Assembly (NCBI GenBank): GCA_028551475.1
Contig: CM052358.1
Span: forward strand, 12,631,938-12,695,937
Source: Casuarina equisetifolia
Lineage: Eukaryota; Streptophyta; Magnoliopsida; Fagales; Casuarinaceae
Length of the DNA stretch: 64,000 bases
Reading direction: 5' to 3'
The notes under the pieces were generated by a model. That model saw only the letters and a program-made list of their open reading frames with translations. It had not been told where the DNA came from and made no database searches. A program made the translations under genes and the position numbers. This document shows, piece by piece, positions 12,963 to 25,114 of this stretch. Each line of letters begins with the position of its first letter. Position 1 is the first letter of the stretch.

Positions 12963-14856
12963 GGTCCAAACATCGGTAATTTTGTTGCTCTATACAATGG
13001 ACAACTTAGGGAAATTGGGCGTAGCCATTGGCAGTTCACCCATCTTAGCGCGTATATAATGTATCATTGATTTGTTTGTATTTGAGCTTTATCAATTCTT
13101 TTTGTTACGTTAGCTTCATCCCCATTGTTTCTTTTTGTATTCTACCTCGTTTTAGTGTTGCCATCAAATTTGGGACATTACTGATTTCCAGTTTTGTAGG
13201 AATATACCGTACAATCCCTCGCATTTTGTGATAACCATTGTATAGGCATCAAAATGAAATTGCTTGTTGTGCTATCCTACCAGACAATCATGTAATGATG
13301 CTGTTTTCCGTCCCACGATAGATGAAACATCACAATATGATGTCTTCTACTAGAATGAGAAAAAGTATTCTTGTGGGTATTGAATTTCCTCCATCTGGGT
13401 CCATCAATTTAATAAGACAGGTCATAGGCTACTAACATTATTTCACAAAGTTGAGGTATGTCACGCGGGCTGTTCTAGATCCAGTTAGTGGAGTTTTGTG
13501 TTTTAACAGTTCAGGAAAATATCGGAATGATGGTCAAGTGCTCCTACACCCTGACAATTTCTCCGTACCAGTAAGCCCTGTTCCTCCACTTTTGGTGTAT
13601 GGGGCAATTGCAGATGATCTGAGTGCTATAAGCTAGTCAAAAGCTACGAGAAACGGTCTAGCTGGCCTTTCACAGGAAGCTTTTGAAATTCTTGGGCCCC
13701 TAACCTCGAAACGAGGATGGATAGTCGCGTCAGAAGCAAACAAAATGTTCGCAGATGGTTATCCTTTTGTTCTGCACACTCAGGCAGTTATGGAGTTGCT
13801 TGCTTCAACAAAAAGTTGCCCAAGTGCGTAAACTTGATTGTTTTCCCAGTAACCGACTAAAATTTAGTGTCTGACCAGTTTCACATGGTACATAGTTCTG
13901 AAAAAGTGCGCTGTCTTTCCTTGCCTGGCCCCGTTAACCTACTCTGCCTCTCGAACTAGAGCAGCCCAAGTCACACATTGGTAGTAAGATGGAACGAGAA
14001 AAGTAAGCATTCCAATCACAAGTAGTAGGGCCGACAAACAGTGGTAGCGTCGCAATCAGAACAAAGACATTCAAATCCGGATACGTCGTCAGTATATTAA
14101 AGTGCTTTGAGGCTTATATGCTGGTTCTTGGGTACTGTCTTTCACATTTTTGGTACGTCCATCTACTTTTCTTTAGACATTCTTTTTATTGTGTCTTTGG
14201 AATATGGTTGAAAAGAACATATTATATCTTCAAAATCGGTTTAAATGGTGTCATATTTGATTAAAAAAATCCGGGATAATTCAGGCTCCAACTCAAAGAA
14301 ATATCTTGGCAACTGTATACAAGTGGGTAATTTCTTGATGCAACCGGACACCCCCAGGTCCACTAGTAGTTGGTTAGTCTGTATCAACGTCTAAATCTAC
14401 CCACTCTCATTGCTGATCGTTATCAACCGAGTTAAAATAGTGCACACAGATTGTCAAACGCTTGCCCAGATCAGGGTTTTCCGCTTCTAAAATGGCTTCC
14501 ACGTTCACGAAATGCTTAACAATTATGTCAAGAACTTACGAGAGTAGATCTAAAAAAAAAATATCAAGAGGAGAAAATACATGGAAAGAAAAGCACAAAT
14601 GGACCAAATTACTTGCCATATTCGTATATTCTTTCACAAATAATGAACCAATAACCGCATCCTATCCCATGTGTTGTCACAACAAAATTTTGCCCACACT
14701 TACAAATGCAACATTATATATTTACTCACTTGTCTACCAGTACACCGCCCCACCACATCCATGGTCTAACTAGACAGAATGAAGAAAATAGATACACCGA
14801 CAAGAAAGATTAACAGATTTTCTTTAAGAAAAGGAGAAGAAAAAAAAAAAAAACTC
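12963..14856. other. Convergent intergenic region, including 3' UTRs
   Basis: This lies between the stop codons of TWD40-1 (plus) and the DUF547 gene (minus). The first few hundred bases must hold the TWD40-1 3' UTR, but I could not fix a poly(A) site. An A-rich stretch at 14829-14853 lies just downstream of the DUF547 stop. Nothing else was recognised. Confidence 0.6.
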
Positions 14857-17800
14857 TCATGGGTGTATAAGTAACCTGAAACTGAAATCATATGGCATCA
14901 CTTGAACTAACTGTGTAGGGGGTTGGCTTCCTCTTCTCTCAAGGCACCTAACTGCTTCACTACGAAGTTCATCAGGTAGCTGCAGGCAAACCCAATCAAG
15001 CAATGACTCCAAATCCTTCGCAAAGTCAAGGAGGTACCAATCCAGTAGCTTTGGAATTACTAATTTATTTGTATTTGTAATGCCAACCGCTGCCTGCAAA
15101 TAGTCTCTCTTTGCGACATCTAACTCTTCTTCAACTCGAGATGCTGAGTATATCCTCACCTTCATTAAGCAAAATGTGAACTTCAGCACCATGGGATGAT
15201 TCATTGCAACTGTGACTTACAAAAGTCTATGCTTGCAGTTTATTCATTCAGAATGAAGAATGCAAAGATTTACATGATCGGTGATTTCCCATTTCAAAAT
15301 CACACCAAATGGACAGTTTGAACATAAGAATCATATAAGTACAACTTATGTACTTCCCCAGCAAATTAAATAAGAATATGTTAGAATTGAATATAAACTT
15401 ACAGCAGGGGACGACCAGCTTCCGCAGGAGAGTGCAAATGTTACCAAGGGTTCAGACCATTCCAATCCAAATATGCTTCGTGCTTTCATCTCATCATTCT
15501 TTGCGGTTTTTCCGCATGTCTATTGAGAAACAATAATGATAGAAATGCAATTCCAATTAGACATTAAGAGATACTGCATGGGTGGGAGAGTGGCCCCTAA
15601 TAAAATCAAACCCTGCCAAACCAGAAGAAAAGGAGCTCTGCCTGAAAGCATAATGAAGTTCAGATAATTACTTACAAATTTCAAATGATAAGGCAATCTC
15701 AAGATGAAATGTTCAATTGTAATTGCATTGAGCAAGTGTCCACCCACAATTATTGTCGCCTGAGGCAAGCATCATTAAATTTAGTAGATTGCAAAAATGA
15801 TTATCCACTGCAAGGCTGTTAACCATGTGCTACACACAGGAGAAGAATGTGATGTAAGGCATAATAAGGATTCTCTAAAGTTGATGACAGTTATCATCTT
15901 AACTGAAAGCAACAGAAAACTTCTAATCCCTAATATTGGAAATCACATGAAATCATGTTTAAGTACGTAATATCATTTTGCCACGTTATATCCATTTCCT
16001 TAGTAAATTAATAGCCGAGGACAGGTGAAAAAACATAACTACAATACCATTTTACCATGAATAACAAGAACGACAGATAAATCTTACCTTTTGCATCAGT
16101 GCTACGACCATTTCAGGGGTACCCGGTATCCCATGCTCTAAAATTGCCTATAAAATTGACATAAACACGTAAGTATGGACATTCTTTAGTATTTCGTGCT
16201 GCTAAGGGTAAAGACATTCTCAGCTACTCAGCATTCGAAATTAATATTAAAAGATGCATATCCTTAAAATCCTGGGCCCTTGGGCTGGAGGGAGATATCT
16301 TACATTCATCATGCAGGAATTGTAAGTGTTTATCCAAAACGCAAGCTTCTGCTGATGCGTAAGGCCCTCCAATTTCACAGTGGCAAGCTTTTCAAATAGG
16401 ACCCTGGATACATCTCATCAGATGTAAGACTCTCAATAGACATACCAGCATGAAAACACCACTACAAAAAGCAAAGAACCTACTTTAGTCTATGGATCAG
16501 AAACAATGCATTTGTTGTTCGGTTGAGATCAACTGAATGTGCTTCAATTGCACAGAGATGCTTGTAGGGACCAACATCTCTATTTCCAAATTCTGAACAG
16601 GTATAATAAGGATCTCGAAATTCTATTTCGCTGCTGCTTGCATGAGAAGCTTGTGTTTGAGAAGTCCCTGATTCTACTACTTTGTCCTTCATTGTGCTCA
16701 TCCTCACAAAAATGCTAGACAAACATTTCACTATATCCTCAGATACTTTGTTGGGGTTGCTATTAGCTGCCGGTAGTCTATCATCCGAAGAACCAGAGTT
16801 CTCTGGTGCTCTCTCCTGGTCTAATCTGCTCTCTATCTGTGAAACAGAAGATCACTGATTAATACAAATATATCAAAGAACAGACTGGCTTCTATTGGAT
16901 AATGCTAATTTGTGTACCTGCGACCTTAAAGGACCTGCACACTTCTCCACAGATTCATGTTTAATTGGAGGTTTCTTCACTGGGCTTACAACTTTTGTAC
17001 ACTTCTTTTCTGGAGATTGCTTATACTTTACCGAATTAGTACACAACCAATTCTCTTTTCCTTGTCCATTTTCTGTGAAGGATGGAGAGATATTGCCTCT
17101 CTTAGTAGATTGCTTTCCCACGGCTGGCCTACCGGAAACATTTGTGTTCCGATCAGGGCCAGTATCAGGGGACAAGAGCTTTCTATTTGAAGTACTCCTG
17201 GTAAGAGAAGGTTGGGGCCTGGCCGTGGATGTTGCAGAATTGAGCTCATTTTGGGGTAAAGACTTGGACCGCTGATGTTTGGAGCTTCTAATCAAGTTAT
17301 GGTCCATTGAATCACCTGAATTTTCCACATTCCTCTTGGAGGATATGTAGACAGCTTCCTGATAAAGACCTTGTCTAAAATTCACAATTTGCTCTTCTAG
17401 ACGAACAACCTCCTCTTCTAAAACGGCTACTTCAGCCAGAAGCTCTAATGTCTGCAAACGAATGAAATCACATCCTCCATTATCCTGAATCCATTAGGAA
17501 TTAATGCGAAAAGTACAAGAGATAAAATCCCAACATCGAGGACCAGATAGGATGATCTGTATGGGCCCTTCACTTTGGTCAATTTCTCCTCACAAGTAAT
17601 TTTGTCAACGTTGTTAAACCTTCTCCACTCATAAAAGTTTCGATTTTTAGATCAGTTTCTTGAGACAGAGAGTGGAGTCGTACTAACCTGTGGAGGGAGA
17701 TAAGGGGGAAGACGGGGTAGAGCTCCTAGAGGTCTAGTGAAAGCCCTCTCCAACGCTCTGTGGACATTTTCTTCATGTCTGAGCTTCTTTTTCAGCTTAT

Positions 17801-18548
17801 CAACCTGTATGTTCCAAGACACATTAATCAAATCAAAGAAAAGGAAAAAAAAAAAACAAAGAAACAAAAGAAGTTAGACCCATTTTGATGAGAACAATAC
17901 ATCTTGAAGTAAGGCCATTTTTCTTTCTCTATTTGATCGGCGTCGATTGGTCGTACGTTTCTCAGCATCGATTACTCTGCTCCCCTGAGTCTCCATCTTC
18001 TCCTTTTTTGCGAATACAACACCAAATGGCATTAATAAACCAAACTGTTCAACAGAGCGAGAGGGGCTAAAGGGAAAAACTATTCGTTTCTTGAGAGAAG
18101 TGAAAGAACCCAATTCAGATATGGCTCAAAAGCATCTACTTTTTAGACTTCAGAAGGAGAGAGTACGCAATTAGAAAGAATATCCAAAAGGTGAAATTCT
18201 AAGCAAATTGGTCCTTTCTGTTGAAAATGAATCAGAAGTTACTGCAACCAGGACAGTATCTGAAGTAGCTTTGAAATTAAGGCATCTCATGTAACCCATT
18301 AGATATAAAAACGTTAGTAACTCATATTTTCATTGGCTTTCAACTTCAAGCTCCAGAAATCCATAGCTTCATTTTCTTCTGAAAAGTGACACACCCATCT
18401 CGAAATGGTAAGTGATAAGACCTTTCCCTTGCAGCAAATACAAGAAGAAATCAACGAAACTCATACACAAAAGGAAATCACTTACTTTATCAACGTTCAG
18501 AGGAGCTTTCATTGCCTTAAGAGAGGTTCGCACTCTGGCATTCATCAT
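14857..18548 (-). CDS. MIP1-type leucine zipper plus DUF547 domain protein, complete
   Basis: Ten exons on the minus strand, given 5' to 3': 18548-18486, 18002-17901, 17804-17688, 17451-16918, 16836-16484, 16403-16304, 16147-16088, 15759-15676, 15519-15403, 15159-14857. All junctions are GT-AG and phase-consistent, giving about 610 residues. The N terminus ([15 protein letters not shown]) and residues 22-125 form the 'ternary complex factor MIP1' leucine-zipper region, with [19 protein letters not shown] and [19 protein letters not shown] coiled-coil stretches around an [11 protein letters not shown] linker. A low-complexity Ser/Lys/Pro region follows. DUF547 covers roughly residues 340-600, with [58 protein letters not shown] and [12 protein letters not shown]. 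The family is plant-wide and its biochemical role is unsettled. The start could be either of two adjacent ATGs (18548 or 18545). The acceptor of exon 2 at 18003-18004 is the least certain junction. Confidence 0.9.
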
Positions 18549-18658
18549 TCTACTTTTTCCCGAAAAAAGAGAGAACGATACAGCACAGCTAATATATCCT
18601 GAAAGATGAAAAATACGTAGCAAATAATAACAAGAAACTAAAAATAACCATCACAAAT

Positions 18659-18901
18659 TTAAGAAGCAATAACATAAAAATTGATACTGGGAGATTGAGG
18701 GTGAGCTTTCATACTTTTTAGAGAGCGGGAAACTTGAAGGTCATGAGACCCAGAAACAGGAATGCCAGATTCATTAATTTTTTTGGTTCTCTTTATATCT
18801 CGAACAGTGTGAGAGAAAGCAACAAAAGACCACAGAAGGAGAAGAAAACGACGAGCCTTCGAGCTCGAAGCGTCATCCAAGGAGATGCGACAGAGTGACA
18901 A
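18659..18901 (-). other. Possible alternative or duplicated first exon of the DUF547 gene
   Basis: An 80-codon open frame lies 110 bases upstream of exon 1. It contains RSLKSMKAHPQSPS, which resembles the exon-1 sequence [12 protein letters not shown] in both protein and DNA. A possible donor (CCCA then GTATCA) follows the SPS codons. It could be an alternative first exon or a relic of an exon duplication. The rest of the frame is not family-like, and it may simply be 5' leader. Confidence 0.35.
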
Positions 18902-19109
18902 GAACCGACCGTCTTAAACTATCAAAGTAAACCCAATTTAGTTCTAAAGTATTGAATAAAATAAATACTCGCTTTTGATATAAACGGAGTTGAGTTCTAG
19001 CGAGGAGACAGACTGGGGGAAATTGAATTACACAAACTCAAAAGACGTCTCAGCTCATGCGTTGCGCTTCACTCCGTCTTATCCTACACAGTAAACCATT
19101 AGAATATGC

Positions 19110-19135
<26 letters not shown>
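19110..19135 (+). repeat. (GA)13 microsatellite
   Basis: Twenty-six bases of uninterrupted GA lie about 210 bases upstream of the possible alternative first exon of the DUF547 gene (minus strand). They therefore fall in its promoter or leader region. Confidence 0.97.
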
Positions 19136-19140
<5 letters not shown>

Positions 19141-19257
19141 GGAGGGGTGCGTGTCTGTCTGAGCGTGACTGGGCATGAAAGAGCAACTACGCTCTTGTCT
19201 GCTTCACTTTAGCTTTGTGTGTGACAACCCGCTCTCATCATGAACTAACATGCGCTC

Positions 19258-19260
<3 letters not shown>

Positions 19261-19294
<34 letters not shown>
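19261..19294 (+). repeat. (TC)17 microsatellite
   Basis: Thirty-four bases of uninterrupted TC. It is complementary to the GA tract 125 bases away, so the pair forms an inverted repeat in the upstream region of the DUF547 gene. Confidence 0.97.
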
Positions 19295-19297
<3 letters not shown>

Positions 19298-22200
19298 CCA
19301 CTTGCAGGAGCACCAACATTTCTTAAACACTCGTCTCTGTCACGGGATTTACGAGACAAGACTCACGAAAGCTCTTTTTTAACACCTTTTTAATGCCTGA
19401 TGCCTCTGTGTAACACAATTTTCAGTGTACCATTAAAGCAGGTGCCATTAATCCGCAGCGGGTTAACCCTTCGAACGGTTCGATAACATCATTTTCTCAT
19501 TCTATGGCATACCTTTCCCTTTTTCCAATCAAACCATCAGGCCATGAGCTTTGCTTACAATAACACTGGTCTGATATGTTTTGCGAAAAACATGTGTTTT
19601 GTCTACTTTCCATTTCAATATTCTTTTTCTTTTTTTCCATCCACATCCAAAGTGAAAGAAGTGAGCACTTTAGACAAAGTAGCAAGGAACTTTCGGCACG
19701 TGATGAGGAGTTATTGAGTACCTCTCGTGAATGTACTTTTATTATGTACCAGGTTCAACTAATATTGTCATTGATGATTATCTTAGTTCAATCTCTTGAA
19801 CACCATAATCATAGGCAGATTATTAATGACGTAGTTAACGCCTGCCCGCATTCTTGGTCCTATGTTTTGAGCCACTGAATTACAGAAATTGGTTGCTTGT
19901 TTAAAGGGCCTCAGCCATAATGCCTTTCCATGTGATCAATGTTCTTTAGTTCGGCATCCGATGGGTGGGTTATAATATCGCTCGCACAGTTATCACAAGT
20001 TTACATTATTGTCAATCACTGCCTCGCAGGGAGATAAAAGGAACGATAACGGGATAGGGACGTGCCCTAAAAGAAGCCTACTCGTAGAGAGTAGTCTTAT
20101 AACTGAAACTTCTTTTGGGAGAACTGGGGATTGGAGGCATACTTTTACCCCACGCCTACCGATTTTTCTGTCTCCAGAATCGATTCTACCATTACCATTG
20201 TCCACGCAGCCTCGCAATTGCAATCTCTTTGGTTGCCTTGACTTGGATGAAAATGTGGTCACTTCCAAAACTAGCTAGTTCATTGTCTTTTGATTTGCAT
20301 CGTGATCAAGCCTACCATTTCATCTGCCTTCCCGTTTAACCCAATCGCATTCTTCTAGCACATCAAATGGCACTAAATTCTGAATAACACTCATTTCTTA
20401 TATTCCCCCATTTCTTGTATTCATCATGGCCAGCGACTTTATTGCTTAAGCAAGGGCTAGAAGCAAGCATAAAGCTAGTTAGAGAAAAAACGAAAAGAAA
20501 AGAAGAAGCCACTTTTCCTTTTTCTTTTTCTATTTTTTTGTTGTACAAACATACCATGCTTTCCTTTCTGTAAATGAAAACGATAAGTTCTATCCCCACG
20601 TCTAGTCATTTCCTTTATGAATGAAAAAGATTGTTGATGGCATCCAAAGCATGGGATCGTGAAATGGGGACAATCATTAACGTCGTCAGCAAACTTCTTA
20701 GTTGTCCCCATATTTTAACCCGTAATCTATCAAAGATATTCGTGGTCTGCCCGGCATGTCTTCTTTGAGCAATGTGGACGAGATGCTGGATTTCAGTAAT
20801 ATTAACTGCTTTTTCCTTGAGTTCTAAGCAACCTGTTTAGTGTGTTACAATAGACAACTTTTTACAGATTTTCCGTAAATAAAATTGGCTTGACGCAGAT
20901 TCACAAGGTCCGCGAGATTAAAACATTTCATAGAAATGATAAAAAAGAAAATGGGCAATAGTGCTTCCTTACTAACTCAAAAAGAAAAGGGAAGATGATT
21001 ATTTATCTCAAACTAATGATCTTTTCCCGAGTATTTAATGAAGGCGGTTTAAAAGTGGACTTTGAATGACATTCCCGATGCATTCGATCAAATATAAGAT
21101 AATAATATATGAAGATCGAGAACAAAAGATTAGGTGCATGGATTTAATGATTCTATGCACTTTTTTATTAGCACAAGCACGTGAGCGTGCACTTCATGTA
21201 AACAAGCACATGTGGTTCCAACAGCATCATATGCTCTCCCGTTATCCACTCCACTCCACTCCTGTTTTAACTCCACTAGAGTTGTACTCTCTCTCTTGTG
21301 AATGCATGCTCTACCCACTCTTGGAACATCATTGTTTATCCTTCACTGTAGAGCGAAAAGCAAGGGTGCCTCCAAAAACCTTTCCCGCGCCAAACACGAA
21401 TAATATAAGAAATGTGTAAATTAAATAATAACATTTAAAAAAAATGTTTTATCCTTATAATTTCATTTTAAGGAAAAAAATGAGAAAAATAGAATTCATA
21501 ATTCATGTTAATTGTGCTAGGACGTGATCAGAATTGTGTGGATTATATCATAGTGTTTGAATCATGTTTAAGAATCTTCCTTAAAACGAAAAATATTTTT
21601 TAAAGTTAAATTAAAAATCTAATTAAACATTTTACATCAAAATTATTGTACATCTTGACTTCAGGGTACTTCCAAGTCCCTAACCCATAACTTCCTGCTC
21701 CAGATGGATGTTATGGTGTGCGAGACTGCCATCGCCCAGTTCCTTCTGGGGGCTAAAGCTGTGATAATTGCTAAAAATCATCACTAAAACAAGCAATGGG
21801 TATGCTAGAGACTTTAACTTTGTCCAGTATAACTGCTCCGTATTCTTTCACGCAACCTTCACTGAGTTCATTTCTAATGGTTAAGATTACTATTTCATTA
21901 GTGACGTTCTTCTTGGAGAGATTTCTTTGCGTCGTGCTGTAGTTCACAGTAGTAATTGGAATAGATGTTCTCTTCTTGTGCGCAAGTTTCATGATGGCCA
22001 CAAAGCTTCCTCACTGTAAATGTCGGCAATAATTAAAACTGCAGGCCATGCGTCAGTCCGCCGGAATCATTGTAGTTGATTTACACACACACACATATAT
22101 ATATACCTATATAGACACACAACCAGTGAGGCTAGAAAAGGACTATCTGCCGTAGAACACAGCTAGTTCTTTAACTCGATCAGTTGTCACATTGCGCCAG

Positions 22201-22723
22201 ATTGGTTCTACGTTCTGTACTTACTGGTATTTGTGATCTGTACCTAGCAGAGGGTTCAACTGGAATGGTATTTTCTTTTTCTTCCTTTTTTTTTTTCGTG
22301 GTTAAACTAGTAAAACTTCATCACATGGGTTCAGGGTTGTAGGATACGGACCAAGCATCAATTACATGCAGCTTTTAGTTAGGCGTGAGAGCGTCCCAAT
22401 GCTTACCATAGGCCTTTATGGTGGTGAAGTGGCTCGTCATGATAGGGATTGATCGTGGAACCGCCATAAATTCTTACATCCAGGTAAAAAAGAAAGAGAG
22501 GGAAACTGAACAGCACAAAACCCTCGATCCCCCCAAATCAAAAAGAATGAAGAATTCATGAAGCTGAAGTCTTATTTTGGCGTGGTCCAAAACAAGAGGG
22601 AGACGGTTCCCTACATAAAAGGGCTCAGGCTGCAGCAAGTAGTGAGGCCATTAGCATGCAGTAAAACAAAATATAAACTTGATGCAATTAGAAGACATGG
22701 CATATGCGGTTGTTGCAGGTCCG
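19295..22723. other. Intergenic, nothing recognised
   Basis: Only short stop-rich frames with no family resemblance were seen. A CA/TA dinucleotide stretch lies at about 22083-22107. Part of this stretch next to 19.3 kb may hold distal promoter sequence of the DUF547 gene. Confidence 0.6.
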
Positions 22724-23045
22724 TGTGGATTGTATCACAATGTCAAAACATAAATTTGAATGTTTGTTTAATCAAAAAAAATTTCTCTCATTCTCAAGTT
22801 TGTTTTTGAATTGGGTTTAAAGTCTTTTTAATATCTTAATATTTGTTAACATGATATCAGAACTTAAGATTTCTTCTTTAACATCCTTATTAGAGTGAAG
22901 GGTTGTATTAATGATGTGAATTGTCCTACATTACCAAAAAATATATTTGAAGATTTGTTTAAATTGAAAGAAGTTTGTCCTAGAGTTAGTTTTTAGATTA
23001 AGTTTTAAGTCTTTTATCTTAAAAACATCATAATATTTCTTAACA
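22724..23045 (+). mobile_element. TRIM-like miniature LTR retroelement
   Basis: There are two diverged direct repeats of about 130 bases, at 22724-22851 and 22915-23045. Both begin TGTG-ATTGT and end TTAACA, so each is bounded by TG...CA. Between them lie only 63 bases. These open at 22852 with TGATATCAGAACTTA, close to the usual plant initiator-methionine tRNA primer-binding site (TGGTATCAGAGC). This LTR, primer site, short spacer, LTR layout is that of a terminal-repeat retrotransposon in miniature. There is no coding capacity. A clear target duplication was not seen (flanks GTCCG and GGTAT). Confidence 0.75.
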
Positions 23046-25114
23046 GGTATATAGAGCTGCAAGTGCAGGTGGTGGGTGATTTTTCATTTTGTGTCTGCTC
23101 GGTTTCTAGCTCACTCTAGTAATCCGAAGCGAACGTGATTACAGTGCACTTAACCCCTTGTTCTTGGGGTACATAGGCAGCTCTAAGGATCCTTGGCACC
23201 AGGCAGGCCAGTGATCATCCTCATCGGCTGTAAATATGGTCCAAATGGAAAAGACCACTTCTACGGTCCAACTTCCGTTGCAACCAACTGTGTACTGACA
23301 GAACGAAAAGACTGTCCAATTCCTAGAGGATTCTACCAGACTTCAACTCCTAGCGAAAAATAAAATAGATGAGATATTAGCGGACGGATTTCAAGGACAA
23401 AATAGAGCTTTGTTGTTAGGGTGGATTCTATGGGACTTTCATTTTCACTCACTTGTTGCATATGGTCATGCCAGCTCCGTCCCACAAGCAATGCTTGATC
23501 AGACGAGACCTAAGCCCTAAAGACTTGGTAAGTTATAGGCTCTTCCCAGCATACAACCATGGGCTTGCTTCTCTGTCGTCAACATCAGCCTTCACGGATG
23601 AACCAACCTTGATTTGTCCTCTCATTGTTTACAAATTCAGATTCTGCTAACTGCGGTGAGGACGGAAAGCCATAATAGTGTGGAAATGACTGCCTTCTCC
23701 CAATCATTATGGCCCGCAGATGGACATGCACATGCACATGCATTGCAACAATAGCTTTGCCGTTTCAGAAGAAACAAGGGCTTCCAATGAGGCACGTTGA
23801 ATCACAAGAGAGCAAATTCCTTATGAAGTGACTGCAAGGAGACGTTCCTCAAAATGACTTGCGACTACAACAGGACACTGCTGCTTAATTACTATTTCCG
23901 ACCTTCCAATAGAGAAAACCAAGGGTGTTGGCCTCCAGAAGCTATGGGCTGTTGGGTCTAGAAGAGCTGAAGGTTCGACTCATCCATTGATCACCGAGAG
24001 CTATTGCAGAGCGATCCGAGTAGTCCATAGATTTTTGTCTACAAAATAAGAAACCCAACAGACTCTCTTCCTACTCGGGCTCGGGAATATTTGTACTGCA
24101 AAGGCAGCAGGTAAGGGTAGAGAGAATAACTTAGGGGATTGTGGCCAAAAATGACCACATACCAAATTTCTACTGCAGCTACCTCCAGAAGACGAAACGT
24201 ACGAGAGAATTTTATGGTAGCATATTTTTCACTTCACAATTGAGATGGATAGGAAGTGCACTCATCAAGTTGTGGAGCTACAACAAGGATTATGGTAAAT
24301 TACAAACTTACTCTCTTGCCGGACAGAATTGGGTCGAAAAAAGAGGTTTAAGCTGAGACAATGGTGTTTCCCTCATACAGCCAAATTTAGACTAGCAAAA
24401 ATCCAGAAAAGGTTTGCATGATTAGAATACAACAATAAAAGCTACTAATACCGTTAGTGCGTAATTAGATCGAAGTGTTAGTTCCTGCATAGGCAACTAG
24501 CTTATCTGATTTACATACTTATTCATTCCTCTTAAAAGCACGCTACAAGAAAATCATAAAATCATGATTGTTCATGAATGGAATCGTTGTTGCCAGTTTC
24601 ATTTACATGAAAATAGAACGGGCGACCAATACAACCAACACAAACACAATAACGTAAGGCCACAATAGGTATATTTGGGTGGCATTTTGCAACCAACCAA
24701 GCATAATCAAAAAATTCTCTTTCTTTTTTCTGAAATTTAGAAGCATGCACCACATTAATCCCAAATGAACTGCAACTGCAGAGACTTTCAAAAGTCATCC
24801 AGATACAGATATGGAAAACCAATAAATTGTTGTCCAAGGAGTCTAGTGTTCAATTTGAAATATATTACATGCTATAGATGTCTTTTACGGGTTGATATAA
24901 CTCGAGTTATAATGTTATCGACAGTCAACCCAAACTTTAGTGGATAATGTTAGGTTGGAAATGCCTAAATCGCTAGAATTGACAAATTTACGTAATTAAG
25001 ATTGGATTATTCTCAACATAGGATAGAAACATACAAATTTTCCAAGAAAATCCAAGAAAAAAAAAGTTGACTTGTGTACCACACCCACCGTTTGCAAAGA
25101 AGATATAAATCAAT
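23046..25114. other. Intergenic, nothing recognised
   Basis: No recognisable coding or element sequence was found. A short run of CATGCA-type repeats lies at about 23724-23744. Confidence 0.55.
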
